A DNA stretch of 56,296 bases from Basidiobolus meristosporus CBS 931.73 (lineage: Eukaryota > Basidiobolomycota > Basidiobolomycetes > Basidiobolales > Basidiobolaceae): assembly GCA_002104905.1 (NCBI GenBank), contig MCFE01000580.1:1-56296 (forward strand), read 5' to 3'. This document shows, one piece after another, positions 20,551 to 33,210 of this stretch. A program made the position numbers and the translations under genes. The stretch's first letter is position 1. Every line of letters begins with the position of its first letter. The notes below the pieces were generated by a model, which was given only the letters and a program-made list of their open reading frames with translations, ran no database searches and was not told the DNA's origin.

Positions 20551-21765
20551 ATGCCTATCATATATGATGCCTCAGATAACCAGGTTGAAATTAAGCGTAT
20601 TATTACCTCAATTTTTAGCGCGATATCGCTTCTAGGTGGCCTCTTTGTAGTGCTCACCATAATATATATAAGAGTTTACCGTCCTCTCCTGGCAAACCGA
20701 CTCTCATTAAAGCTAACCTTTTGGATAGCTCTGGCCGACATTGTTTATAGTATATTTGTGCTCATTTTACAACGCAAAATCTCCTCCAACCAACTGTGCG
20801 CGCTTTTCTTATGGGGCTATCTGGAGTTTACACTGTTGCCGGTTTTCCTGACCGCCACCATCGCATTCAATTTGCATGCGATATTCGTCAGCGACATATA
20901 CGATGTCGTGCGCTATCAGAAATTCTATTTTCCTTCTGCTCTGACTCTGGCAACCAGTATTAGTCTGGTACCACTGGCTGCCAATCAGTTCGAGGCCGAC
21001 CCGGTGGTAGGCACTTGCTGGTATAGCTCTACCTACACGAGCCGGACCATGATTTGGGAGATATGCACTCTGTTCGGCTGGGTTTTCATAGTTGTCCTGT
21101 ATTGCATCTTCGCCGTATGTTTCATTGGATACAAGTTACACAAGCACGAGCAAAACTTGAGATCCAACATCTCGGTAGATATGCATTTCGTCAACCGTAA
21201 GATGAACAAGGCGATGCGTCGGATCATTCTTTACCCGGTGGTACTGATTGTTACACAAACCTTCAATTGCCTTTGCGAGTTCTACACGTTCATCCACGGG
21301 GAGCTCCACTTTTCCCTGTATTTACTGTCGGCAGTGCTACCGGCCTGCGCCGGGTTACTCAACGCCATTGTGTTCATCTTTGACCCAGCGGTGCAGGAGC
21401 TTCTCCACAGGAATCGCAGAGGCTCCACCACCCATGGGAGCCCGTCTGAAGATCGTTCATTCTACCTCTCCAAGTCTATGAATGAAATAGGGCAGAAACA
21501 ACCGAAATCCCCTTCGCAGCTACTGAAGCCCATGGAGTTTTCCGCGGACTCTGATATCTTGTTGCGAATCAGCCCTCCATCCCCTATGACTCATAGCTCT
21601 ATCAGCAAACTGAAGCCGAGCTACCAAGTCCAGGAGGTGCCGCCAAACCATCAGGTTACCTTCAACGACAGCACCCTCTCGACAGACTCATCCATGGCCC
21701 CGGGCCCAGAATCACACCCATTGCATTCCCCACCACGAAAGACCAAGCTCATGTCCCTCATCTAA
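20551..21765 (+). CDS. GPCR-like seven-transmembrane receptor
   Basis: This intronless protein has 404 residues from the first true ATG. A two-base-shifted TTG upstream is unlikely to be used. Helices are visible at about residues 13-40, 53-73, 82-108, 121-143, 162-191, 220-243 and 250-275. The third intracellular loop is basic and short (KLHKHEQNLR..NRKMNKAMRR), and helix 7 contains NAIVFIFDPAVQELLHRNRR, which starts an amphipathic helix 8. A 115-residue Ser/Pro-rich cytoplasmic tail follows. The overall pattern resembles the cAMP-receptor-like/GPR1-like group of fungal GPCRs, and a conserved Cys in the second extracellular loop (GTCWYSS) supports this. Ligand unknown. The tail has many Ser/Thr-Pro sites, consistent with regulation by phosphorylation. 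Confidence 0.82.
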   Translation: MPIIYDASDNQVEIKRIITSIFSAISLLGGLFVVLTIIYIRVYRPLLANRLSLKLTFWIALADIVYSIFVLILQRKISSNQLCALFLWGYLEFTLLPVFLTATIAFNLHAIFVSDIYDVVRYQKFYFPSALTLATSISLVPLAANQFEADPVVGTCWYSSTYTSRTMIWEICTLFGWVFIVVLYCIFAVCFIGYKLHKHEQNLRSNISVDMHFVNRKMNKAMRRIILYPVVLIVTQTFNCLCEFYTFIHGELHFSLYLLSAVLPACAGLLNAIVFIFDPAVQELLHRNRRGSTTHGSPSEDRSFYLSKSMNEIGQKQPKSPSQLLKPMEFSADSDILLRISPPSPMTHSSISKLKPSYQVQEVPPNHQVTFNDSTLSTDSSMAPGPESHPLHSPPRKTKLMSLI

Positions 21766-22136
21766 ATTATCCCTGCCCCCCACAGACGCTGGGATCGAAG
21801 TCACATCAAGCGCATCTACCAATTTTGCTGGCTCCTCCCAGTATTCCTAACCACCTTGTCTGCAATTTCTCTGTAAATAACTCATGTATACAAGCAATAC
21901 CTATGTTATTTGGCACTTTCATAAGAAATTTAAAATAATGTATTCAACTAGCTTAGGTAGTCGACGGTGGTTGTTCGCCAGGTAAAGCGGGCTTCTATGG
22001 CGAGAAGGGATCTATGTAAAGTGAAGCATCACCAGGGCCGTGGTCCATGGATACACGAATAAAATACAACGACAGAAGAAATCCATCCAAGTAGTGGTTC
22101 GGCCAACTTCCATTCTCTTACCCACTCGACCAGACT
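21766..22136. other. intergenic between convergent genes
   Basis: These are the 3' flanks of the GPCR-like gene and the MFS transporter. No gene was seen. Confidence 0.5.
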
Positions 22137-23726
22137 CTAGTTTTCTTTTTCCTCAGGCTTCGGCTGTTGAACATAGTGGGAGATCACCATGGTGATGATG
22201 ACCATTGTTATGCAACCAAATCCATAACAATGCGTACTCCCAAAGATCCAATAGAACGTGCTGGCAGCAACCGGTCCAGCTGCTCGCCCAATCTGTCCGT
22301 AGGCCCGAAACGTTCCCAACACATGGCCGCGTGCCAACTGATCGTTCAGCTCTTGGTCACAATGTAAAGAGACCAAGGCGGTGAGGCAATTTACCACCGT
22401 CGCCGAGGTAAAAGCCAGGAAGGCCGCGCCCACGTACAGCCAGGGCATGGATCTCCTTCCTATGGCAAAAAACGCTATGGAACCCAAGCCCAATGCACAT
22501 CCGGCCACTCCCTGGATCACGATCCGCTTCTCTCCAACCTTGTACGCCATCCTTCGGACATAGCCGCCCTGGAGCAGTGCAGACAAGATTCCAATAAAGC
22601 CAAGCAGTTTTCCTTGCTGCATGTTGTTGAAATCGAATATGTCGAAAGTGAGGAAGGTGATGGTATACTCCATACCAGAGAAGATGAAGATGAACCCGAG
22701 ATGGATCCAGTTCAAAAAGCCGAGGCTCCGGATCTTCTGTCGGATCATCTGGTCTCGTTTGGTGTTGTTGCTCTGCGCGCTGGTTTCGGGTGGTTCCTGG
22801 TGTTTTCTGTAGTGAATGGTTTCCTCGAGGAAAAAATACAGGTAAACGATCTCTACGACCACCAAGGCCAGAGATATGAAGGCCGCGTAAGAGTACGGAT
22901 GAAGTCCCCATGCTGCAATATCTGGGTACAGTGCGGATAGATCTTTGGAAGCGAAAAATGCACCAGTAGCAGGGCCAAAAGTGAAAGCGATAGCAAAGGC
23001 AACCCCGATCAACGCCTGTGGTCGTATGTTAGTGTCGGGGCCATATTTCTTTTAGATGGATGGTTTCTTACCAAGCCCTTGGACCGGGTTTCCGGGGTAG
23101 TGATATCCGAAATGATCGCGTTGGAAAGCTGCACATTCCCCTCACATAATCCGCCCACCACTCGAAACAGCACGAAGGTCTTGAAATCATGGGCGAATAC
23201 CCAAACGAGACAGGAGAGTGCATTGCCAAGCTGTGCGTGAGGAGAATTAGAGCTTATTGAACGCGAACTATGAGCCGAGTACGAAACTTACCGTGGTTAT
23301 CAAAAGCACCTTTCTGCGACCATACTTATCTGATAGACGGCCAATTAAAGGGGCCACCAGACTTTGTAGAAGCGAGAACAATGAGCCAAGAACCCCTCCC
23401 AACAGAACAATATCCACTCTGGAGACCGACGTTTCTCCAATCACGTTCTTCTTAAAGTGGCCGATATAATACATCAACGAGCCCAACAAGGTATCCTGTA
23501 AGGAAAGATCTCAACGGAACAATTCGCACACAACAAACGAGGAAAGGTGAAAACCTACCGCTTGGTTCATTTCAACCCCTTCATAGTATTCTATGAGTCT
23601 TGGCAGCAAGGGGAGAATAATAGTGAAAGACAAAATGTCCAGAAGCAACGCTATGAACACCACGGTCAGTATCCTGTAGGGGACTCCCTGCGTAGTGGTC
23701 GGAGGATTGGTTCTCACTTTCGCCAT
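22137..23726 (-). CDS. major facilitator transporter, MFSD10/TETRAN type
   Basis: Four exons (23726-23559, 23495-23292, 23230-23072, 23015-22137) give 469 residues with twelve hydrophobic helices. Helix 1 reads LLLDILSFTIILPLLPRLIE, as in animal MFSD10. The loop 2-3 signature is GRLSDKYGRRKV. GGLCEGNVQLSNAIISD and IGVAFAIAFTFGPATGAFF fill the positions of helices 4-5. The family is a group of drug:H+ antiporter-like proteins. MFSD10 moves some organic anions, but the fungal substrate is unknown. A further 18 nt of open frame upstream has only a TTG, so the ATG at 23726 is used. The short C-terminus (QQPKPEEKEN) is normal for the family. Confidence 0.88.
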
Positions 23727-24169
23727 GACAGTTTGGTTCAACAAAGTTTATGCTCCACCCGTTTAAGTACAGAAAACCCTGGCTGAATTTGGCATACGTA
23801 CGTAGAATCGTGGCATTCTGAGTCGGCTGATTGATGTGGTAATCATTTGTGCAGAAGGAGATTAATCGAAACCAAATCGAAAGGAATCGTGTTGAAGCCT
23901 ATTTTTGATGTGCCCCTGGATCAGGTAATCCCGGAGAAACTCCACCGTAAATGGAACCTTTTCGCCGAAAATAACAATAGTATCGACACACCTCCACTCT
24001 GGCCGGTTTTAGTAATTTTGGAAAACATAATTTATATCTTGGCACCATTTGACAGAGGATAGAGCAGTGGTTGCCATGGGAAGTGAAGGGTGAGGCTACC
24101 AAGCCGCTCACTGTTTGTGAAAACACAACCAAAACGTGATGATACATGCTGGCCAAGACTGGTCTCAGA
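23727..24169. other. intergenic, no gene seen
   Basis: This is the upstream region of the MFS transporter and the 3' flank of the C2 gene, both on the minus strand. Nothing further was seen. Confidence 0.5.
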
Positions 24170-25255
24170 TTAGAAATAGCTATGGGGTCTACCGGGTTTC
24201 CGGTAAGATGTGTGTTCCCGGCATGATGGGACGTATTCTCGTGGATATGACGGAAAAGATGGGGGTGGTGCGAAGTAGTAACTCTGCCTGAGCATATAGT
24301 CGTCAGGGACAGGCATATACATCCCCGGCGAATACGGATTCCCGCTTGGTACGACTCCGACCGGAAATCCACCGTAGACGAAGCTTGGCGGGCAGTTGCC
24401 CATAAATGAAGCGGCTCCGTATCGCTTGTGAGTGATCGTTTGGCGCTGAGGCCAGTATGTTCGCTTGTGAGAACCCAGTTAGATATTGGTTGATGCCATG
24501 CTATACGCTTGATAAGACAAACCTTAATTTGAGGATCTTTGGGCGGCACCGGGGGCTTTGGCAGCTTTTTACGGTTCCCTCGACTCTCGGAGGGGCTCGG
24601 AATTGCTGGGAGGGGTTTGTTGGCTAAATATGCGGGGTCCAAGGACATATGCTTAGGGTGGGCTCTTGAGCTGATGGCTTTGTTGGGCGGAACAGCAGGA
24701 TAATGGGCAACGTAGGAGCCTCGAGTGACCAAGGGTCTTGGATTGTATGAGCCATCCTATTTGGATCCATTAGCATGTCATCGGAAACTTCTTCAAGCTC
24801 GTCTTACCGAAGGGTAAAAGGTAAGCTCCAGATAGATCTCGCCTGCCGGAGAATCTCGATTTTTAATCATAAACCAGCCTAAATAAGATGAAATCACTTA
24901 GTAACCATATGGGGAAGCCCCTCGATAGATTTAGCTCACCGTCGTACTGATGATTTTTCAGGACTGGGTCTAGCAGGATCTCCGTTTGGCCGATGTGCGA
25001 GTCATGAACTGGGTTTTTGTCTATGCACTTGACCAGCAGCTCCCGTTCATTGTTGAGATCGAATTTCACTGCCTGCCCCCAGGTGGGCCTCTGGCCACCG
25101 TTATTGTCCGTATTAGTGCGCTGATTCTCGTCGCCTAGATGGAATTCCAGGTATGGGTCCTGTTTCCCAATCCTTTGGACCACAGTCAAATCTCGACCAC
25201 CACAAGCACGCACCACCAGGAGCCCGGAAGTCTCTTTCAGCATGTGCTTAGCCAT
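24170..25255 (-). CDS. C2-domain protein with proline-rich tail (Fic1/Inn1-like)
   Basis: Four exons (25255-24940, 24878-24808, 24756-24523, 24463-24170) give 304 residues. Residues 8-130 form one C2 domain: GLLVVRACGGRDL, the GKQDPYLEFHLGD stretch, RPTWGQAVKFDL and, at its end, AGEIYLELTFYP. The rest is low in complexity, with PXXP motifs (KPLPAIPSPSES, KKLPKPPVPPK) and a Tyr/Pro-rich end. One N-terminal C2 plus a PXXP tail is the layout of Inn1 and Fic1, which bring the F-BAR/SH3 proteins Hof1/Cdc15 to the cytokinetic ring. The assignment rests on architecture and a resemblance in the C2 core, so other fungal C2 proteins remain possible. A GTG-started extension upstream is not favoured. Confidence 0.75.
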
Positions 25256-25861
25256 ATTTTTGAACCAACCCCGATTCGGCACGATAATGCGTGTGGGAAG
25301 CGTCCTTCCAATTCAGTAAAGTCAAGGTGAATGAGTCCAGCTGCGTCGCCTAACTACAGTGATTCCAGAAGGAAAAGCAATATCAATTCAGCGCCGATGA
25401 AAGAGTATCCCTCGAATGTTGCCAAAGGTGATGCCAATGATGGGACGTGCTTTTACTGTCGGTGAGATGTGAGGCGTAGCCCTTACCAGTGCATTTACAT
25501 GTCTAGAATGGTTTGATCTATGATCTGGCGATCCCTGCTTCAAACAAGTGCCAGACAAACATTCAACTAGGACTGAGATGATGTAACAGAAGTGCAGCGT
25601 GTGCGCAATTGGATTTTTGTAACGGTTTCTTATTGTCATCCCCCTGTTCAATTAATACTGTTGCCACTAAACACATTTGTCTAGATGTCACAGGGGATTG
25701 TTGAAAGAGTGGGGCGCATGCTTCATGATCATTACATAGATGCTGGCTTGGCCAAAACTAGATGCAGCAATTCTCCATGAGATAGAATACAGGGGAAAGA
25801 ACGATATAAAAATATTGTGGTGGATTATGTTTCATCAGTCGAAAGACTCCCAGCTCTATGA
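25256..25861. other. intergenic, no gene seen
   Basis: This lies between the C2 gene start and the Rif1 3' end. A minus-strand open frame of 87 codons (25388-25651) has no recognisable feature. Confidence 0.45.
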
Positions 25862-28800
25862 TCATGGGGTGGAATTGACGACTTTTTGTGCAAGTGTTTG
25901 TACAATTGTCTCCGAAAGCTTATTTAATTTGGCGTGCAGCTGAGCAAGTGTGCTATATCATCGGAAGTTCAGGTTAGTACGAACGCTCTCCATAAAGAGC
26001 ATCAACCAACTGACCTTGGAGAAGTCTCTTCAAGTAAATCCCTGGATTCTAGTAGCTCGTTAATATACCCCAATAGCCTCTCGACCCCGTTGTCTTCAAC
26101 GTGACGCAACGCGCTCAACTCACGGAGATCGAATTTCGGTGGGGGAAGTAGAGTTGGTTTAGGGCTCTGATCCCTGAGTGTGGGCGACTGAAAATTGGAC
26201 TTGTAAACATGAGTGAAATTCAGAAAAGAGATCTAGCCATATTACTGTATTCTCCAGGTTCGCTGGCGTATCAGCACTAATTTTTACACATCTCAGGCGC
26301 TTTGTGGGAGTTTCTGGCTCATCATCTAATCTCGAAGCTTCAGTTCAGTGTTTGATGATCAATCCAGCACCCTTCTACTTACCTGCATCCAACTGCGAAC
26401 TTCCCGCCAAAGACGATTGATTTTGGATGCACGGAGTGTTCATGGTTGGACTCTTAAAGGGGGTGGATGCTTTGCGTTTTCCTGGTTCAGAAGGTTTCTA
26501 GCTGATTAGAGATGTACATGGTGAATTTTACCCGATATATCTACCTTTCCAATAAACAGGTGTTCCACTGCCAATGCCGTCTGGTATTGCTAAGAGAGCA
26601 TTTTTTACGGCAGAATATTTCCCCTGATTCAGTTTTTCTGAATCCCTTCGAAATTGCTATGATAGGCATGTTCAGCATGAAAAGGATTGTACAATGTAAC
26701 GAGTCGCGCATTACCTCCATTTGGTTGATCTGAACTCGAGCACCATGTGAAGGAGTGCCCTCCAGCTCATTGTATTCGGCAATCGCTGCTGGCGAAGCTG
26801 TAAACAGTTTTAGTACTGAGCAACAGAGGCCAACAGAATATATACCAACCAAGTTTCTTCTTGGGAGTCCGTGGTTTAGGGCGTATAGCCGGACTCTCTG
26901 GGGTGACCTCTCTTCTGAATTCGACTTTCTCACAAATGGCATCGGACTAAGTAAAAAGCGACGGATAAGCCCTTTGCGAATAATCAAATAAGCATGTCTG
27001 AGTTTTACCTTGCCGTTTTCATCCGCTCCATTGAAACACTATCAAATTGTATTGTTAGCTTCAGTTACTGGATCTTCAACAATAGTTTGTACTAACATTG
27101 GATCGTAGGAGTGGCTGCAACGAAAGCGGAACATCGTCCGGGGAGCACTGATCAAGGAATTTTTTCAGATACCGAGCAGATGTTGTTTTGATCTGTTCGC
27201 GGCTACTATTGGCACCAGCAATGAGCAGAGTTGATAGATGAAAAAGTGCATCTTGGGTGGTTAGATCAGGTAAACTGTTGACGCGTTCTAAGGCAGCACC
27301 CCAAAGAACATCGATCTATTATGGCGAGAATTAATACTAGGCTGCGAAGGATTTAGGAAGCAGAACGGACGAGTACCATCTTATAATAGCTCTGCTGATC
27401 CTCAGGACACTGGCCTAGGATATGGCCATCTTCATCTTGAAGCCATTTGCTAAATCCTTGGGTCAGATAATCCATCACTGTGATGTAGCTGGTTCTACTG
27501 GCTTTGTTAATGGTATCCGTAATGGAGGAGAACAGGCCTTCGGTTAGGGTAACAATGTGGTGAGGCTCGGGAAGCGTCTGATCGAGTGAGTCATAGAGCT
27601 TCTGGAATAAAATGCCGCAAATAATTCCAAGAATTTGCGAGGGACTAGACAGAAGAATGATTTAACAACTGATTATTCTGCTGAAAAGTATTTTCCTTTG
27701 TGAAACCTCAATTCTTTGGCCGAGTGCTGGTTATCGGGGATTGTCTTGCGGAAAAGTTGCACGCCAGGAAGTACGTTGGTCATAGTACCGTTTTCGAAGC
27801 TTAATGTGTTAAGAAAATGCCGGGTGATCTCGACATACAACATCAACACTCTGAAAATGGCATAGTATCGTATATGCATGTGAGTGGTTGTTGCTAACGA
27901 AGTACCAGAAAAGAAACGTACCCAAACGAGTCGGAGTCTTCCATCTGCAACCAAAGTTGTGAGATCAGTTGGTGGATGTAAAAGACTTTATCTGCAGATT
28001 TGCTCTCTATGACGCGATGGAAGCAGTCAAACAGCTCTTTCCATAGCGTGACATACTCTTCCTCCAAGAACACAGGGCTTTTGCCTGCAATTCTACAAAC
28101 AATGTTACTAAGAGGAAGTATTGAGGCTAAAATGAAATGCAGCACACCGAATAGGAAACATAAATGCCTCGTAAATGACCTCATGGCTATCATCGGCAAA
28201 GGGATTGAGATCCTCGGAAATTGTGTTGGATTCGTCAATATGGTAGCATAGTCCCTTAACTAGAAGACATGGTTACTATTGGCTTGAACAATCATTGGAG
28301 ACAACTTCGCACTTACCGATATATGACCAAGCTACTAGCACATCCTCATCAGAGCCGGACAAAGATAATAGCCCGAAAAACGATGAGAATACATCCAGAA
28401 CTGCGGGTCCATTCTGGGAAATCTCAATAAAATGTCCGTACATCTCCCAGTAGGTTTTGACTAGCTGAGGACTTAGCGTACGACTAAAGAGATCCGTCCA
28501 TACTTTGGCGATGTACACTAATAAGAAGAGATAACAATAAGCGATAGCTCCGGATGTGGGTTGCGCTCGATAGTTACCAATAGGAGTGACCACCATGCTA
28601 ATTGATAGCTGCTTTCGCATTTTGTCTCCCAGGTTGGACGGCGCATTTTCTGATATAGCAACTGACAGTCTCTTTTCTTCCTCGTTCATTCGATACTTGG
28701 TCAAAACCAAAGTACGGGGGGTAAGTGACTGTAGTAATCCTTTGATCATATAGTACACAAGCTCAAGCTTCTGGTCCTCAAAGTTGGTTTGATCTACATT

Positions 28801-31421
28801 GGAGGTTTAACTTAATTGATTCATGGAAAAACGGTGAGAGATCTATATAACCTGTATCCATTGCCGAGGAAGAGATCAATGACGAGCCCTCTATCGCCGA
28901 TACTTGTGAAATGAAGTGGAGCGATTGATGAACACTCTGAATGCCCTCCATAGATGGATTGACCTCTGAGATATGTACACGAGTTAGGCATTCTGCGGAT
29001 TCGATAGGTAACCAGAGAACATACCTTTTTGAAGCAAAACCTCCATGATGTGTAATAGATGTATCCAAATATTGTTGATTGGTTTCTATATGGCGATTGA
29101 TTAAAATGCATACTGTGTTATAAGCACGAAAGCTCAATTTACCACTAGAACTTGTTTATCCGTCAACAAGCTATTAACCCATTCAGCCGAATGGGTCCAT
29201 TTGGCTTGGTTATTTAGCCCCACCAACAACATGTCTAGGAAGTACTTGATGTTGGACCGAATCCATTTTGGATCTTTTCTGCTGATCATGTCTGGAGTAA
29301 TGTTGTCCAGTTGTATGAAGCTGAGGGAGTCAGGCAAGGCGGCATTCGGAGCTAGCATAAGGGGTGAGCTGAAAGGCGCACCTCACCGACAGTCTCTGTA
29401 AAAACTCACCTCTCCCTTCCCAGCTTAGCAGGCTATCAACAATACTGAATCCTAGCTGGCGAATATCCTCCGCATCGTCTGACAAAGTGAATTTAATCAC
29501 AGGGACAAACACCTTTTCGAAATACTAAGTTCGCCAATGAGTGAGCAAAGACTCTCCACGGAACACGAGCATATCAACGGTATACCTTTGTTAGGGAGTC
29601 GCCGAATATGTACACAAGCCCAATCCAGGTTTTCAGGCAAGATAGCTTGACATTCTTGTTTTTTTCGTAATTAAAGCTAGAGTTGGAGGGTAGAAATTAG
29701 ATATAATCGCTGGGCTACTTCCAAAAGCTAAACATTACGAACCAATTGAGCAATGGCACCATGATAAGCTTGATACGCTTGTCGTGGAACAGGTGACCAT
29801 TCAAAGAAAAGTTGTATATGAGGTACCTACGATATCTAGTAAGTTAACCTGTGGCGATTGTTGAACAAACTAGAGCATCTATTACTTCCAACTCTGGAAA
29901 GCTGCATATCTGACTTCAGCTTTTTTCGTATTGAAGCATTTCTATCGGTTAACTCGTATTAGCAAAAAACCGCACACCTCTAAAGACGATCGCCGAAAGC
30001 AATTACCTCCATGACTTTCAACAAAGAGTTGAGAACCGTAGTCCGGTGAAGCTTTCTGCCCAGGAAAGCAACCACAGCACCCCATACTTGAATGACATAT
30101 ATTTCTACAGTAAACGCGAAAGTTAAACATTGGCATTGATCAGGCATTGAGGTGAAGGCCTTGTTACCTTCATTTGAACCGAGCAACTCGTTCAGGTTTT
30201 GAACAAAATCGGAGAAATGAGTATTCATAAACTCCTATTACAACAGGATCGATCAGTATAAGAGCTTGTTGTGGATCAGCAAGACGCTGCGCCAATCTTA
30301 CATCTAAAATGGTGCCAATCTTATCGTGGTGCTTTATCAGATCTATCAACGACGTTTGGATCACTTGTAGTGCCTTGGCCCTCAAGCTAGATATCGGGTT
30401 GATGGAGTAGTTGATGACTGGCAGAAGCCAAGATCTGGCCTCTGAAGATGCAGCATATGGGACTTGCTTGAAAATAACATCCAATGCCTTGCAACAAGAG
30501 ATTTTAGTGACTCGCGATTGAAGGAAAGGATAAGTCCCGATTACCGTAAGTGCCTCGTTCTGGATGGTCACGGACTTATGGGTGGAACCGCTTGCAAAAA
30601 TTACTGCATCTACCAAGGTAGACGCCATCGGCGCAATAACGGTAGGTGCCATTCTCTGGACTGCTATGCACCATACTGATAGATTACATACGATCTTCAA
30701 TGAAACGATTAGGTTCAGAATCACTAGACGTTTTGAAGCGAATCGCTACCTTATCTTGCGAAGTGTATATTTTGGATACCAGAATCTTGAGTAGGTCATA
30801 CAAATCGGTGGCTACAAGAGGAAACATTAGTGCTAGCCTGACAAAGTATGAGCGCAAAAGGCTTGTAAAGGTTCTTGGCCTTACGTGAGAATAGCGATAC
30901 GATGACTGGGTGATACAAAAAGAAGCCCAAGCATCGAAGTGCAGCATGCGTTCTAAAAAGCACGGATGTGTTACTACATAGAATCTTGATGGTAGTAAGA
31001 GCGGTTGATTTCACACATACACATTCACATCAGGTGAATTGCCGATATCTCTTTTAAATACAGTGACGAACTCATTAATGTTTGCCTCGACTTTACGTAG
31101 CTGCTGATTCTCATCTTTAAGACGGAATTTGTTATGTATTGTTATATATGCGTCGACACAATCGTTAATGTCCCCCTTTCTTAGAGCTTCCAGAGCGGGA
31201 GTGACGAAATCTGAGAGTGCGCTTTGTGACTGCATCTCGTCCAGCTCCTTCAATTCTTGTTCGGTTGGTTTGGAAGGAGTTTTAAGTATACCCTTTGTTT
31301 TCTTCGGCTTGGAAGAGTCTGGAGTTGAGGTCGCGGGACCAAGACATTCACTACTAAACATAACGTGTTTGCGATTCTTGTTGTTTTCTGAGGGAATCTC
31401 TTGAGTCATAGTATGGCTCAT
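25862..31421 (-). CDS. RIF1: Rif1, telomere and replication-timing factor
   Basis: I built 27 exons, starting 31421-31021, 30973-30885, 30832-30692, 30675-30302, 30234-30168 and 30104-30007, with the last four at 26481-26383, 26325-26246, 26187-26015 and 25952-25862. They total 4095 nt (1364 residues) in one frame. Near the N-terminus are PP1-docking motifs: RVxF-like KHVMF (residues 18-22), then SILK-like GILK (44-47). Most of the rest is a helical HEAT-type array, with blocks such as LSCLKTWIGLVYIFGDSLTK and APNAALPDSLSFIQL. A Ser/Pro- and Lys-rich linker and a short helical C-terminus (GYINELLESRDLLEET) end it. Rif1 brings PP1 phosphatase to chromatin to restrain origin firing and acts at telomeres and breaks. 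Two junctions are weak: a 28-nt intron at 29409-29382 and the acceptor at 26482. Confidence 0.88.
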
Positions 31422-31862
31422 CAAAATGGACCGGTATCAACAGTCAGCTTCTTAACTGACAGACAAAAGAAGTTTGAAAAGGAGTAAGCCGAGTGGAGTA
31501 ATGAGAAGTGTATTTTTTTCTCTTGGGTCTCGCAGTGAACGTCACAACCAGTATGTAAAAAAAGTTCCAATAAAAATTCACTGGCTATATTAGCACTCAA
31601 AATAACATCAGTGGAATTAAAGGATAAAGTAAACAAACAAAATCCCCTGCCCTCCTACCCAACTCAAACCGAAGCAAATAGTCATTGTGAAATCAGGTTT
31701 GGCTAGGATTTTCTGATCTATCCCTCCATCACTGCCTCTTGAGGGTTCAATAATCCAAACTTTGCGTTCACGTGCCTTCGGTGGAACAACTGAATTGCGG
31801 AATAAATTCAGTTTTGTGCAGTAGCATTAAACTTCCCCGACTCGAACACGGAGGCTCTTTTT
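31422..31862. other. divergent promoter region, Rif1 / Mtq1
   Basis: This separates the Rif1 start (minus) and the methyltransferase start (plus), so it should hold both promoters. No gene was seen. Confidence 0.5.
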
Positions 31863-32921
31863 ATGAAGTTGAATATAAGTCTACCCTTTCGGGTGCAGCT
31901 GGCCAAACGTTTGCTACCCATATGCGATAATAACTTGGACAACGCGCAGCAAGAGATTCGTTGGCTTTCAGAATATGTCAAGTTGGACTTGAAAAGCAAT
32001 ACCCAGTTTGCCAATCTTCCAAAGAGTGAATTGGAACAGAAAGAGAATGAGAAACTAGAGGAGCTCGTGGCCCAAAGGGTTAATTTGCGCAAACCCTTGC
32101 AGTACATATTAGGTACTTGTGGCTTTCCTTTAATATGACAGGCTGGGAATTAAATTGCCATCTTCCTAGGGACTCAGCCATTTGGTGAGCTAGACATTAT
32201 CACAAGGCCACCGGTTCTTATACCTAGGTTAGCTAATTTCCCACCGTTTCGTACTTCCACCTGCTAATTCAAGGTTTTCTTCTTTAGGTGGGAGACAGAA
32301 GAGTGGACGCTGAAAATTGTGGACAATTTAAATGCGAACATCAACAAATTCAAAGCTCAATACCAACGAAAATTCCGAATATTAGATGTATGCTCCGGCT
32401 CTGGATGTATCGCGCTGACATTCGCTGCCATGCTACCTAGGGATACTTGCGAGGTGGTAGGACTGGATAACGCTCAACACGCAATTTCGCTTTCACAACT
32501 AAACAAGGGCCTTCTATCAGAAAAACTAAGCAACCCAGTCAAGTTCCAACTCATGGATATCCTCGACGATTCTACATTGACAAAGGTTGTTCAAGATGGT
32601 GCGTACGACTTGATTGTTTCGAATCCTCCTTACATCACTCGAGACGAGTACAGAACTCTCTCCCCCGAGGTCAAACTCTGGGAAGATCCTAACGCTTTGG
32701 TTGCAGACGATGATGGGATGCTATTCCATAAGCGTCTAGCGTCGTTATCTAGCCAGCTTTCAACCAAAATCAAGGTTCCATCAATCCCAAGGCTAGCCAT
32801 GGAGATCGGAGGGAAACATCAGGTTGAGCCGATGGTTGCCTTCTTGAAGGCCCATCATTTTGAGTCGGTGCAAGTCTGGGCTGATTTAGCTGGGCGTGAT
32901 AGAGTTATTGCTGCCCAATAA
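31863..32921 (+). CDS. MTQ1: HemK/PrmC-type glutamine N5-methyltransferase (Mtq1)
   Basis: Three exons (31863-32112, 32170-32227, 32288-32921) give 313 residues. A helical N-terminal domain ends in RKPLQYILG. PFGELDI and LIPR-WETEEW follow, split by intron 2. The SAM-binding site is LDVCSGSGCIAL, and the catalytic motif is SNPPYIT, the N-P-P-Y signature of enzymes that methylate the Gln of the GGQ motif in release factors. Mtq1 is the mitochondrial member and modifies mitochondrial release factors. The N-terminus is weakly basic (FRVQLAKRL), compatible with import but not decisive. Mtq2, the cytosolic member, lacks this N-terminal domain. Confidence 0.92.
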
Positions 32922-33210
32922 ACCAGTCTTATTTCCTATGACTTGTTTCATACTCATGCTTCATCATTTCTACATATACCTTACATTTTTACATTCGGTG
33001 TACAATAAATAGATCCCCTTTTAAGTACGTCGCACAGCATGATATAACCTGCAAGAAGCTGATCTTCTAGCATATTAAGTGGCAATGTGAGGTATATCGC
33101 TTGAAAGAATTTAATTGCGCGAACGCAGTGAACATGAAGAGAACAAGGATGAGGGCTTTTAGGCCATCTTACACTTAGATATGCAATAGTTGAATGACAA
33201 TATACTCGTG

